Below are positions 55,227 to 64,000 of a DNA stretch of 64,000 bases, piece by piece; within the stretch, counting starts at the first letter, position 1; the number at the start of each line of letters is the position of its first letter. A model generated the notes under the pieces. It searched no databases and was not told the origin of the DNA. It saw only the letters and a list, made by a program, of their open reading frames with translations. The stretch lies in NCBI GenBank assembly GCA_910574885.1, contig CAJTDD010000001.1, positions 294,109 through 358,108 of the forward strand. The letters are read 5' to 3'. Position numbers and translations under genes: made by a program. Source of the DNA: Lachnospiraceae bacterium. Its GTDB lineage: Bacteria; Bacillota; Clostridia; Lachnospirales; Lachnospiraceae.

Positions 55227-55314
55227 TTCTGCTTCATTTCACTTATTCTCCTTAAATTTTCTTTAATCTTAGCACCTGTATGCTTCTTTGTCAATCCATC
55301 TTCTTTATTTAATG

Positions 55315-55338
55315 AAAAAATCGGGAGCCTACATCCCT
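55315..55338 (-). terminator. Weak terminator after the phosphatase pseudogene
   Basis: GGGA-tgtaggc-TCCC followed by GATTTTTT on the - strand. The stem is short, so leakage is likely. Confidence 0.35.
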
Positions 55339-55347
55339 GAAGGGCAA

Positions 55348-56252
55348 TTAACTTCCACACTCAATCACGATGAAAGGTATCGTCATCTCATCCTCCGTAA
55401 GCCCTGCATGTACCCCAACCAAAGCGTCCGCCTCTTCCCTCATATTGAATACCGCCAAATCGTCTACCGCCACAGCCAGATAATCTCCCAGCATATTCCT
55501 GAAATCCGGATGCTCCTCCCCGGTTCCGAATATCTGACGTTCTAAGACCTCATCCTTCGACCACAGCAAAAATTTTTCTCCAAACTCCTTGCGAAATTCA
55601 CGCACAAACTGTTCCTTTTTCTCTTCACTTACAAACAGATTCAAAGCCCTCGGTTCTATGGAAGGCATACGTACCAGACACTCCATAATCTTAGGATAAT
55701 CCATAATCGCCACACATTCTGAATCCATATGCCCATGGTCAGCCGTCACAATCACCAGCGTATCCTCTAACTCTGCACACAGCCTCCTGGTTTGTTCTTC
55801 CAATTCCCTTACGGTCTTCCTCGCCTCTGCCCCATAACAACCCTTCTCATGCATGGTGAAATCCGGCTCAGCCCAATAACTATAGATGTATTTCTTTCCC
55901 GGTCTTTCACATAACTCCTTTACTTGCCCGCAGATTTCCGCAAACTCCTTGGGAAATGGCTCCGCAAAGGGCGTTACTTCATAAGCCTGCCCTCCCTTTG
56001 CACGAATTTTTGACACCACGCTCTCATAGCCGCAAAAAGTCCTGGCTACATGGAAGTCAGAGGCAGGAACCTTCGTTCCTGCCTCCGTATTCAAAAAAAC
56101 CGTAACATTTTTTTCAATTTGGGGAAAATAGCAATCTAGGGCTCTATGGCCTCCAATCCCCGTCTTCCTTCTTCCCGGATGCCAAATTCTTGAAGAACCG
56201 AATTGGCTAAATTGGCAATACAATGGTTATAATCCGGAAACTTCACCTTCAT
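55348..56252 (-). pseudogene. Alkaline phosphatase/phosphodiesterase-family gene, internally deleted
   Basis: ATG 56252 opens MKVKFPDYNHCIANLANSVL and then QEFGIREEGRRGLEAIEP before a stop at 56136-56138. The other frame then continues, from about FPQIEKNVTVFLNTEAGTKVP, to the end with SYWAEPDFTMHEKGCYG, TLVIVTADHGHMDS (metal-site Asp and His) and VHAGLTEDEMTIPFIVIE. The N-terminal metal/nucleophile region (a Leu-Asp-Gly motif and the catalytic Ser/Thr, about 100 residues) is absent. Without it the enzyme cannot act, so both a frameshift and a deletion have occurred. It sits five bases downstream of the DUF885 gene. Confidence 0.8.
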
Positions 56253-56257
56253 AACCG

Positions 56258-57931
56258 TCAATCCTCTTTTAAAAGGCTTGAAAAGTCATGGTAATAGCGT
56301 TCCCGTTCCTGGGGCGTAAGCCTTGCCAGCTCCCCAAGGCGCTCAATACTGATATACCCCGCCGAGAACAGAAGCTCTGTAAAATCCTTCTTGGAGAAAC
56401 CGTATTCCTTCTCCCACTGACAGATTTTCTTCATCCCGTAATAATAACAGGTAAAATATCCCTGCATATTCTGATGAGCGCGCACCTGGCTTCTTGCCGT
56501 CCCCCGGTCGAATCCAAGCTCCTTCTCATAGGTCTTAACCGCCTCCTCTAAGGTAGCCCCATGATAGAACAGCATCAAATCCACATAAATCCTGACCGAA
56601 GCATGGTGGCGGCGGTACGCTACAAACAATGGGAAGAACGGGTCTTCCCCGTATATGAACTCAAAGGCGCGCTCCGTACGCAGGCACGTACCCTCCAGAA
56701 CCGGGACGAGTTTCGCCCCAATCTTCACCGTCTCCGGCCTTGAATCAATCGCAGCCCGAACATACTGGACATGATGCCCCGGGTATGCTTCATGCAATGC
56801 ATTGAGCTTAATCCACCCGTCCGTCACATTCTGATAGTTATAATTGTTGAGGAACATCTGCCCCCTAATGGGACGTACGGTAAAGTCCCCGCCTTCATAG
56901 CCTCCCCATGGGTAAGAATCCTTGCAGCTATCGGAAATTTCCACGCAGAGACAGCTCTCATCCTCCGGCAGGTTCACGTATTCATGGGCCAGCGCACGGG
57001 TTCTCTTTAAATATTCATTGGCTCTTTCAAACATTTCCTCCGGGCTTTGGCACGGTCCTTCGTACTTGAACAGAATCTCATTGACTTCTTCCATAGTCTT
57101 AGGCTCAGGCTCCGGGATGTTAAGCTTCTTAGCAATCGCAAATACTTCCGCCCGTGTCTTCTCAATCTCTTCCTTATGCCAGGCAAGGAGCTCATCCAGA
57201 GAAACGCCCAGCCGCTTGGATAGCAGTGTGCGGTACTCTTCTTCCTCCATCTTTACGGTAATGCTAAGGTCATCCTCCTCAGGCTCTTTCGTATCTCGCG
57301 CTTTCGCTTCTGCTTGTGTCTCCTCTGGCAATGCGTCGGCCATCTTCCCAAGGACATCCTCAAACCGCACAATCGCCGCATCCACACGGCTGCGCTGTTC
57401 TTGTGTAAATGTCGGAAAATATTCGTTGAGTTTCATCCGACACGCTTCCACAGTTGTCTTTGCGCCGGACAGGGCGGCGGCAGCCTGCCGCTGTTCTTCC
57501 TCACTCTCCTGCTTTTTGATTAATCCTAAGAAAATATCGCTGGCTTCGCAGATTTCCTCTAATTGGCTGACCATTTTCTGGCACCGCTCTTCATCCGGTT
57601 TCCGGCTCAGCCTTGATGTATTCTCAATCATCCAATGCATGTACAAAAAGCCGCCTTCCGGATGTTTACCCGCATCCTCAAGGGCGTATTCCTGGGAATC
57701 CAGAAAATCCTCGAAATGATGCCTGACTAAAGCAAACACAGCGTCCGGCTCTTCCAGAGACGCAACCCTTTCTTTCAATTCCCTGAAGCGATTCCACGCT
57801 TTCTCCATATTGGCTTCATCCGGGATAAAAAGCTTCCGCTCCTCATCCTTCCCGCCAGACAGCTCATAATGAAGGTTGGCGCAGTCGCGGTCAAGCTCCC
57901 GGTACTGTCTGCACAGTTCTGTATATTCCAT
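56258..57931 (-). CDS. DUF885 metallopeptidase-like protein
   Basis: A 557-residue protein with the DUF885 zinc motif LHEAYPGHHVQ near residue 380 and the family block ENTSRLSRKPDEERCQKMVSQ upstream, EFIYGEDPFFPLFVAYRRHHASVRIYVDLMLFYHGATLEEAV downstream. DUF885 proteins are predicted peptidases with a HExxPGHH site; no signal peptide, so cytoplasmic. A central acidic stretch (about 205-225) is less conserved. It is upstream of the broken phosphatase on the same strand. Confidence 0.88.
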   Translation of the reverse strand: MEYTELCRQYRELDRDCANLHYELSGGKDEERKLFIPDEANMEKAWNRFRELKERVASLEEPDAVFALVRHHFEDFLDSQEYALEDAGKHPEGGFLYMHWMIENTSRLSRKPDEERCQKMVSQLEEICEASDIFLGLIKKQESEEEQRQAAAALSGAKTTVEACRMKLNEYFPTFTQEQRSRVDAAIVRFEDVLGKMADALPEETQAEAKARDTKEPEEDDLSITVKMEEEEYRTLLSKRLGVSLDELLAWHKEEIEKTRAEVFAIAKKLNIPEPEPKTMEEVNEILFKYEGPCQSPEEMFERANEYLKRTRALAHEYVNLPEDESCLCVEISDSCKDSYPWGGYEGGDFTVRPIRGQMFLNNYNYQNVTDGWIKLNALHEAYPGHHVQYVRAAIDSRPETVKIGAKLVPVLEGTCLRTERAFEFIYGEDPFFPLFVAYRRHHASVRIYVDLMLFYHGATLEEAVKTYEKELGFDRGTARSQVRAHQNMQGYFTCYYYGMKKICQWEKEYGFSKKDFTELLFSAGYISIERLGELARLTPQERERYYHDFSSLLKED

Positions 57932-58047
57932 AAATTAACACCTCCTGGGTACATTCTACCGCTTCCTATTTCAGTTTTCAACCATTTACTTGCAGAAAGC
58001 ATCCCCATTCTCTCCCACTGATATCATCTATCATAGTATTTTGCAGA

Positions 58048-58076
58048 TTTACGTAAATTTTGCTAAACTATATGAA
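58048..58076 (+). promoter_or_regulatory. Possible promoter of the arabinosidase pair
   Basis: TTTACG (58048-58053), 17 bases, TATGAA (58071-58076), about 27 bases before ATG 58103. An alternative extended -10 TGCTAAACT lies at 58061-58069. Neither is strong, which fits regulated expression. Confidence 0.35.
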
Positions 58077-58102
58077 AAGATACACAGGAGGTTTTCTTAT
58101 TT

Positions 58103-61100
58103 ATGTCTATAATTACAAATGAACTTGCCCGCTATGATTTCTACGAGGTCAGCAGCACCATCGTCCCCGACCTTACTGGAAACGGATATGCCGGCGTAAT
58201 CAGGGGCTGCGACCGGGGCGGGGCGGATATGGGGGCGGACTCTGTTTTCGGACAGACCCTCCCGGCGCTCTTACTCTCAGGCGGGGCAAACGGCGGTTTC
58301 CTGCAGCTTCCGGATGGAATCCTGAATACAAAAGAGGGCTTCACCGTTAGTTTCTACGCAAAGCTTTCTCCCTTATCCGGCTTCGGAACTGTTTTTTCCT
58401 TTGGCAGGGATTATTGTTTCTATCTTTCTGCCATGCCAAACCCGGACAATCCGGAAGAAATCCTTATATCACCTTGCGCGACGGGAGGTGGGCGCAGCCA
58501 AGAGCGGTGCCTGGAACCATGGTTTCCAGTTCCGTCCTGCCAGTGGCTCCATATTGCCGTCTCATTTTCCGCCGGAACGCCTTCCAATATCACGCTTTCC
58601 GTTGACGGGAAAGCTTGTGGCTCGTTTGAACATCCCCGGATGGGGGCCAAGGCCCTTGACCATTGTAGCGACTGCTATTTTGGATTCGGGTCTTTCGCCC
58701 CTGCCCCTATCGCGGCTGCGATTACCGATATCCGGATTTTCTCCCGGACTTTGGAGGCCCACGAGATATCGTCCCTGTTCCGGATAACTCCCCAAATGCG
58801 TCTTGCGCTGGACGCCGGACGCCTTGCTGGCTTATTTGCAAAACCGCTGGTGAAACCGCTTTCCCTCCCGACAACCGGGCAGACAGGCACAACGGTTACT
58901 TGGAAGAGCCTGACTCCCGATATCATCTCAGACAGCGGTGAATTCACCCGTCCGGCGGCTGGGAGGGAATGCCTCGTCGGCGCTTTGGAGGCTGCGCTCT
59001 CCTTTGAAGACTGCCGGATGGCACAAGTCTTCCAGTGCCAAATCCAACCTATGCCGGAGGATTCCGTAATTGCCCGCAGGGATGCCCAAAGCGTGGTCCT
59101 TCCATTTCCGGGACATGTCACGGAAGATTTGGTCCTTCCGCTTACCGGAAATAACGGCTCTTCCTTCCACTGGTCAAGCAGCCGTCCAAAGTGGATGGAC
59201 AATCAAGGGCATCTCCTGAAAAAGCCGGCAGATGCGCCGGAAAAATTGTGCCTGACACTGATTTCTTCCTATGGAAATGCAGCTTTCACAAGGGAGTTCC
59301 CAGTTACACTCCTTGCCGATTGCTGCCGCAGCCTTCCTGTAAGGGAGTATGTCCCCGCTGCCCCTGATACCGATGAAACGCCGCAAATCCAGGCGTATCC
59401 TGCCACTATGGAACAACTCAGGCTTACCGGCAGCGGCATATTCTACGACAATCAGGAACGCTGTATTCGCTATCTGCTGTTCCTTAACGCCGACCGGATG
59501 CTCTATAATTTCCGAAAGGCGTTCGGATTCGACACCAACGGGGCGCCGCCGCCGGGCGGCTGGGAGGAACCCTCCGGGTTATTGCGCGGGCATTCCACCG
59601 GACACTTTCTGTCTGCCCTTGCCCATGCATTTGCCTCCACCGGGGACAAGCGTTTTCACCAAAAGGCAGATTATATCATTACCGAGCTTCGGAAGCTCCA
59701 ACAGGCTTCCCACGGGGAACCTGCAGATTTCCGGACGGAATGCACCCCGGGAAACGCGGTACAGTCACTTTGGAGCCGCAAGCCGGATACTTGGGGCGAA
59801 GGTTTCCTGAGCGCCTACTCTCCCGACCAGTTTGCGCTTCTGGAGGAGTTTACGCCTTATGCCACCATCTGGGCGCCTTATTATACGCTCCATAAAATCC
59901 TTGCAGGGCTTTTAGACTGCCACCGTCTGCTTGAGAGCGATGACGCCCTGTCCTGCGCCTGCGGCATCGGAAACTGGGTCTACCGCCGTCTTTTGGCAAC
60001 AGACAGGGAACAGCGCGCAGCCATGTGGAAACTGTACATCGCAGGCGAGTACGGCGGGATAAATGAATCCCTTGCTGCCTTGTATGAAGCCACGGGCAAC
60101 AAAGACTATCTGGAAGCCGCCAGGATGTTCGACAACCCTGTCCTGTTCGACGGGCTGATACATGGGCGCGACCCTTTAAGCGGAATCCACGCCAACCAGC
60201 ACATCCCACAGATTATCGGGGCAATGGAAGTGTTCCGCGCTGCCGGCGATTACCGCTATTACCACCTGGCGAAGAATTTCTGGGAACTTACGATCAACCG
60301 GTACATGTATTCCATCGGCGGCGTGGGCAGGGGCGAGAATTTCCGGGATGCCGACATCCTTGCCAACCACATCGAGGGCGGGCGCAACTGCGAGACCTGC
60401 GCCACATATAATATGCTGAAACTGACCGGGATGCTGTACCAGTATGCCCCGGATCACAGCCCTTATATGGACTATTACGAACGTGCCTTGCTAAACCATA
60501 TCGCCGCAAGCCAGAACCCAGACGCAAAAGAAGGAGCGCTTCACGGCGTCACCTATATGCTTCCCATAGGCCCCGGCGCACAGAAGGAATACAGCAACGA
60601 CTATGACGACTTCACTTGCTGCCACGGAACCGGCATGGAGAACCATGTGCGGTATACGGAGCACATTTACCACCACGGGGATGACGGAAGCCTGTACTTA
60701 AACCTCTTCCTCCCGTCTGTCTACTGCTGGGAGGAAAAAGGCGTGACCCTGTCCCTTGAAGGAGACTTCCCTTCCCAGTGTTTCCGGCTGACGGTACATA
60801 CAAAGACGGCGGGCAGGACGGTTTCCCTGAACCTGAAAATCCGGATTCCTTACTGGTGCCGACAGACGTTCCGGGTCTCTGACCGGATTGGGACGCTGCC
60901 AGAACCGTCGGGTGACAGCGGATATTATATGATTCACCGGACATTTGCCGATGGGGACTTTATTACCGTCTCCACTCCCTTTGCCCTTCATCTGTGTTAT
61001 ACCAATGACGCCTACGAAGGATACCCTGCTGCAAGCCTGATGTACGGGCCTCTCGTCATGACTGCCCTGAGCCGAAGAACCGACTGGATCACACTGAACC

Positions 61101-61240
61101 TTCCCGCTGCTTTGGAAGATGCGTTTGAAATCCACTGGGATAAAACGCCCACGCTTTGGTATGACGATTTGGAATTCATTCCGTCTTATGCGGCGCATAA
61201 CCAACCGTACCATACCTATTTTAAGATAAATCTTACTTAA
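58103..61240 (+). CDS. GH127/GH146-type beta-L-arabinofuranosidase with LamG and Ig-like modules
   Basis: A 1,045-residue enzyme. Residues about 5-235 form a LamG/concanavalin-like module (GFTVSFYAKLSPLSGFGTVFSFGRDYCFYL...ITDIRIFSRTLEAHEI). Two bacterial Ig-like units follow (VTWKSLTPDIISDSGEFTRP; SSFHWSSSRPKWMDNQGHL). The catalytic domain begins near 430 (NADRMLYNFRKAFGFDTNGAPPPGGWEEP). The Cys-Glu zinc site is CETCATYNML (about 762) and CCHGTGMENH (about 838). Splits L-arabinofuranosyl units from plant glycans. No signal peptide is present, odd for a modular enzyme. AGGAGG is 11 bases upstream. Confidence 0.85.
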   Translation: MSIITNELARYDFYEVSSTIVPDLTGNGYAGVIRGCDRGGADMGADSVFGQTLPALLLSGGANGGFLQLPDGILNTKEGFTVSFYAKLSPLSGFGTVFSFGRDYCFYLSAMPNPDNPEEILISPCATGGGRSQERCLEPWFPVPSCQWLHIAVSFSAGTPSNITLSVDGKACGSFEHPRMGAKALDHCSDCYFGFGSFAPAPIAAAITDIRIFSRTLEAHEISSLFRITPQMRLALDAGRLAGLFAKPLVKPLSLPTTGQTGTTVTWKSLTPDIISDSGEFTRPAAGRECLVGALEAALSFEDCRMAQVFQCQIQPMPEDSVIARRDAQSVVLPFPGHVTEDLVLPLTGNNGSSFHWSSSRPKWMDNQGHLLKKPADAPEKLCLTLISSYGNAAFTREFPVTLLADCCRSLPVREYVPAAPDTDETPQIQAYPATMEQLRLTGSGIFYDNQERCIRYLLFLNADRMLYNFRKAFGFDTNGAPPPGGWEEPSGLLRGHSTGHFLSALAHAFASTGDKRFHQKADYIITELRKLQQASHGEPADFRTECTPGNAVQSLWSRKPDTWGEGFLSAYSPDQFALLEEFTPYATIWAPYYTLHKILAGLLDCHRLLESDDALSCACGIGNWVYRRLLATDREQRAAMWKLYIAGEYGGINESLAALYEATGNKDYLEAARMFDNPVLFDGLIHGRDPLSGIHANQHIPQIIGAMEVFRAAGDYRYYHLAKNFWELTINRYMYSIGGVGRGENFRDADILANHIEGGRNCETCATYNMLKLTGMLYQYAPDHSPYMDYYERALLNHIAASQNPDAKEGALHGVTYMLPIGPGAQKEYSNDYDDFTCCHGTGMENHVRYTEHIYHHGDDGSLYLNLFLPSVYCWEEKGVTLSLEGDFPSQCFRLTVHTKTAGRTVSLNLKIRIPYWCRQTFRVSDRIGTLPEPSGDSGYYMIHRTFADGDFITVSTPFALHLCYTNDAYEGYPAASLMYGPLVMTALSRRTDWITLNLPAALEDAFEIHWDKTPTLWYDDLEFIPSYAAHNQPYHTYFKINLT

Positions 61241-61271
61241 TTTCTATCATTTTATTTGTTGGAGGAACATA

Positions 61272-63182
61272 ATGGAAAGAAAAATTGACTTAAAGGACAT
61301 CAAAATAAAAGACCGGTTCTGGAGCGAACGCCAGAAATTAATCAAAGACGTAGTAATCCCTTATCAGGAGAAAATCCTAAACGACGAGATTCCGGACGTT
61401 GAGAAGAGCCATGCCCTTACCAATTTCCGGATTGCCGCTAAAATGGAGGAAGGCGAGTTCTACGGGATGGTCTTTCAAGACAGCGATGCGGCAAAATGGC
61501 TGGAAGGGGTGGCCTATGCCCTATGCGTGGAGGCAGACTCGGCTCTGGAAGCCCGGGCGGACAAGGTTATCGAAAGCATTGCAAAAGCACAGCAGCCGGA
61601 CGGGTATCTGGATACCTATTTCATCATCAAGGAACCTGAGCATAAGTGGCAGAACTTGCAGGAGTGCCATGAACTGTACTGCGCCGGGCATATGATGGAG
61701 GCTGGCGCAGCTTACTACGAAGCCACTGGGAAACGGACGCTTCTCGATGTGGTGGAACGTCTTGCGGATCATATCGGCAGTTTGTTCGGACCAGGCAAAC
61801 GCTCAGGCATCCCCGGGCATCAGGAGATCGAAATTGGACTGATGCGCCTGTACCATACGACAGGAAAGGAAAAATACCGGGAACTGGCCCAGTACTTTAT
61901 CGACGAGAGGGGCAAGGACCCGGATTTCTTCAAAAAGGAAGCCGAGCAAAGGGGATGGAAGCATTTTGACATGGATCCGCTGGATACGAAATACAACCAG
62001 AGCTTCCTTCCGGTCAGGGAACAGGAAACTGCAGAAGGCCACAGTGTCCGGGCGGTTTATATGTATACGGCGATGGCTGATATTGCCGCCGTTACGAAGG
62101 AGAAGGCGCTAACCGAGGCGTGTGAACGGCTTTGGGATAATATTACGAGAAAGCGGATGTATGTGACCGGCGGGATTGGCTCTACCGTGGACGGCGAAGC
62201 CTTTACCATTGACTATGACCTTCCCAATGATTCTGTCTACGCGGAGACTTGCGCTGCCATCGGGCTTGTATTTTTCGCAAGGAGGATGCTGAATCTTTCG
62301 GTGGACCGGAAGTATGGGGATGTGATGGAACGTGCGCTGTATAATGGGATTATCAGCGGAATGCAGATGGACGGGAAACGTTTCTTCTATGTGAATCCCC
62401 TGGAGGTGAACCAAGGCGTTTCCGGAAAACTTTACGGATACCGGCATGTTGTGGTTCCAAGGCCAGAATGGTACGCCTGCGCCTGTTGCCCTCCGAACGT
62501 GGTGCGGCTTCTCATGTCTCTTGGCGGTTATGGATGGGGCGAAGATGCCGATACCGTTTACTCCCATCTCTATTTGGGCGGGGAGGCATCTCTTGGCCAT
62601 GGTACGGTAACGGTAAAAAGCATGTTTCCCTACGAAGGGGATGTGACGTATCAGATTGCCCCAAGGGAGGGAAAGGAAACATTTGCATTTGCAATCCGGA
62701 TTCCTGCTTATGCGAAAAATGTAAGGATTACGCTGAACGGCAGGGAAATGAATGTGGATGGCGGGATGAAAAACGGATATTTTTACCTGAGCAGGACATG
62801 GGAAACCGGCGATAAGGTTCGCCTGGCCTTCGACCTTCCAGTCCGGCGAATCTACGCCAATACGGCAGTCCGGGCAAATGCCGGATGCGTGTGTCTGATG
62901 CGCGGGCCTTTTGTTTATTGTTTTGAGAGTATAGACAATGGAAGCGAATTATCTGCTCTGCGTATTCCTGCGGATGCGGCTATCCGGACAGAAGTGTGTG
63001 AAGAAGGGCTTTTAAAGGGGATGCCCCTTCTGAAATTAGATGGGGTGCGGATGCATGGCTCAGGGGAATTGTACTTTGAAGAACGTCCGAATGCCGAAGC
63101 TGTGACACTGACGGCGGTTCCTTATTTTGCCTGGGGCAACCGCAGTAATGGGGATATGCGGGTCTGGATGCTGGAAAAATAA
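61272..63182 (+). CDS. GH127 beta-L-arabinofuranosidase
   Basis: A 636-residue enzyme of the HypBA1/DUF1680 class. The catalytic cluster residues are visible: Glu and Cys in VYAETCAAIG (about 322) and the Cys pair in YACACCPPNVVRLLMSLGGY (about 402). N-terminal IKIKDRFWSERQKLIKDVVIPYQ and C-terminal RIYANTAVRANAGCVCLMRGPFVYCFE fit the family. No signal peptide, so it works in the cytoplasm on imported oligosaccharides. It starts 31 bases after the larger enzyme with TTGGAGGAAC upstream, so the two are one operon. Confidence 0.92.
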   Translation: MERKIDLKDIKIKDRFWSERQKLIKDVVIPYQEKILNDEIPDVEKSHALTNFRIAAKMEEGEFYGMVFQDSDAAKWLEGVAYALCVEADSALEARADKVIESIAKAQQPDGYLDTYFIIKEPEHKWQNLQECHELYCAGHMMEAGAAYYEATGKRTLLDVVERLADHIGSLFGPGKRSGIPGHQEIEIGLMRLYHTTGKEKYRELAQYFIDERGKDPDFFKKEAEQRGWKHFDMDPLDTKYNQSFLPVREQETAEGHSVRAVYMYTAMADIAAVTKEKALTEACERLWDNITRKRMYVTGGIGSTVDGEAFTIDYDLPNDSVYAETCAAIGLVFFARRMLNLSVDRKYGDVMERALYNGIISGMQMDGKRFFYVNPLEVNQGVSGKLYGYRHVVVPRPEWYACACCPPNVVRLLMSLGGYGWGEDADTVYSHLYLGGEASLGHGTVTVKSMFPYEGDVTYQIAPREGKETFAFAIRIPAYAKNVRITLNGREMNVDGGMKNGYFYLSRTWETGDKVRLAFDLPVRRIYANTAVRANAGCVCLMRGPFVYCFESIDNGSELSALRIPADAAIRTEVCEEGLLKGMPLLKLDGVRMHGSGELYFEERPNAEAVTLTAVPYFAWGNRSNGDMRVWMLEK

Positions 63183-63256
63183 ATAGACTTTCAATCCCGT
63201 GGGTGGTATAACACGTCTTATCAGGACAATGCTGCATTTACAGAAGGGGTGATCAG

Positions 63257-63435
63257 ATGGCACTGACGAATGAAGATTTATTAGCAATCTCTCAATTGCT
63301 GGATACAAAGTTGAACGCAAGATTAAAGCCGATGGAAAATGACATCAAATGATTAATATTTTGTCTGAGAACTATCTGCCGGCGGCGAAACGGTACGAGA
63401 ATGCCACGGAAAAGATGGCTTCAAATATTGAATAA
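63257..63435 (+). pseudogene. Remnant of a small coiled-coil-type hypothetical gene
   Basis: ATG 63257 (AAGGGG eight bases upstream) gives MALTNEDLLAISQLLDTKLN then ARLKPMENDIK and a stop at 63350. A second frame from 63349 gives INILSENYLPAAKRYENATEK and a stop at 63433. The first reads as the N-terminus and the second as a mid-to-late part of a small clostridial hypothetical family seen in many copies. About 40-50 codons between them appear lost, and the C-terminus is also missing. No catalytic function is known for that family. Confidence 0.6.
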
Positions 63436-63470
63436 ACCCTTGAAACTGTATAAAGATTTTCTGAAAATGA

Positions 63471-63505
63471 GGGTGTCGGAAAACATCATTTCCGACACCC
63501 CTTTC
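63471..63505. terminator. Strong terminator between convergent transcripts
   Basis: GGGTGTCGGAAA (63471-63482) pairs with TTTCCGACACCC (63489-63500) around a six-base loop, followed by CTTTCGTCTGTTTT. It stops the arabinosidase operon and can also face the ABC transporter gene ending at 63598. Confidence 0.85.
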
Positions 63506-63597
63506 GTCTGTTTTATATTCCATACGATTGAAAACACATTTGCTTTATTGTGCGTTCTGCCACTTTACTTCCGTGACATACACTCCGGGAAGATCTC

Positions 63598-64000
63598 CTA
63601 CCACTCTTCCTTCCCGCACATATGGCAGGCCACGAAATGCCCCGGCTCTGCCTCCTTTAGCTCTGGCATCTCCTTGTCGCAGATGTCCCTCGCATACTTG
63701 CACCTCCCCTTGAACCGGCATCCCGGCGGCGGATTGATGGGGCTTGGCACCTCCCCTTCCAGGTGGACCCTTGCCTTCCCTTCCTCCTCATCCGGGTCTG
63801 CCTCCGGAATCGCTGAAATCAGCGCCTGGGTATACGGATGAATGGGCTTGTCATACAGCACATGGTTGCTGGCCAGCTCCACCATGGAGCCTAAGTACAT
63901 CACTCCCACCCGGTCCGAGATATGCTTCACCATCGACAGGTCATGGGAGATGAACAGGTACGTCAGCCCCATCTCCCTCTGCAGCTGAATCAACAGGTTC
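63598..64000 (-). CDS. Oligopeptide-type ABC transporter ATPase, C-terminal part (cut by window end)
   Basis: The frame runs off the right edge, so only the C-terminal 133 residues are seen; the in-frame TTG at 63993 is internal. NLLIQLQREMGLTYLFISHDLSMVKHISDRVGVMYLGSMVE is the D-loop/H-loop part of OppF/AppF ATPases, and the end has the Cys-rich oligo_HPY-type region PINPPPGCRFKGRCKYARDICDKEMPE...HFVACHMCG with four Cys (CxxxxxC...C). Such ATPases power oligopeptide, and sometimes oligosaccharide, import. Convergent with the arabinosidase operon. Confidence 0.9.
   Translation of the reverse strand, partial: NLLIQLQREMGLTYLFISHDLSMVKHISDRVGVMYLGSMVELASNHVLYDKPIHPYTQALISAIPEADPDEEEGKARVHLEGEVPSPINPPPGCRFKGRCKYARDICDKEMPELKEAEPGHFVACHMCGKEEW

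Overview
The window reads as chromosome of a low-to-moderate GC Gram-positive anaerobe of the Clostridia, most likely a gut Lachnospiraceae. This is inferred from gene content and order: a Prp-processed ribosomal protein L27, lexA beside a lone tyrosine recombinase, a radC-mreBCD-mrdA-minCDE-rodA-mgsA block, the sepF/ylmH/lspA/rluD block, DUF4321 and DUF378 proteins, and paired GH127-family arabinofuranosidases. I saw no rRNA, tRNA, CRISPR array, prophage module or insertion sequence. Both edges cut genes: prp on the left and a peptide-type ABC ATPase on the right.

Region 1 (1-7,300) is mostly + strand housekeeping: prp-rpmA-obgE-yhbY-nadD-yqeK-rsfS (ribosome maturation and NAD synthesis), closed by a terminator. 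A Nudix gene and lexA follow on the - strand. The lexA/recombinase intergenic region carries divergent promoters and a candidate LexA box, and a TtcA-like tRNA thiolase follows the recombinase. Region 2 (7,400-14,150, - strand) is a cell-division-linked operon: radical SAM protein, HlyD-like membrane protein, YggS, SepF, YlmH, LspA, RluD, then a separately promoted cytidylate-kinase-like gene. Region 3 (14,500-25,100, - strand) is a long morphogenesis operon from DUF4321 and radC through mreBCD, an unusually large PBP2, minCDE and rodA to mgsA and a lipoprotein DD-carboxypeptidase.

Region 4 (25,200-37,200) is accessory: FAD enzyme, TetR regulator with divergent EamA exporter, P-loop kinase, PAP2 phosphatase, an intact AAA/nuclease-fold protein flanked by two decayed AAA-ATPase/PD-(D/E)XK genes, AraC-MATE, and two acyltransferases. 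Region 5 (37,250-45,900) is mutS-mutL-miaA-small ORF-ynbB-like gene-FAD enzyme. Region 6 (46,000-57,950) holds a 1,714-residue DUF5724/DUF4132 protein with a small partner, a CmpB-like membrane protein, an Lsa-type ABC-F ATPase co-transcribed with a DUF2185/DUF4241 immunity-like gene behind a promoter-uORF-terminator leader, and a broken phosphatase next to a DUF885 peptidase. Region 7 (58,000-64,000) has two adjacent GH127/GH146-type enzymes without signal peptides, a small gene remnant, and the end of an oligopeptide ABC ATPase gene.

The signals I would pursue first are the attenuator-like leader of the ABC-F operon, the DUF4132 giant with its small partner, the recurrent internal-deletion pseudogenes (four loci), the roughly 245-residue insertion in PBP2, and the divergent MreB nucleotide-binding motifs.
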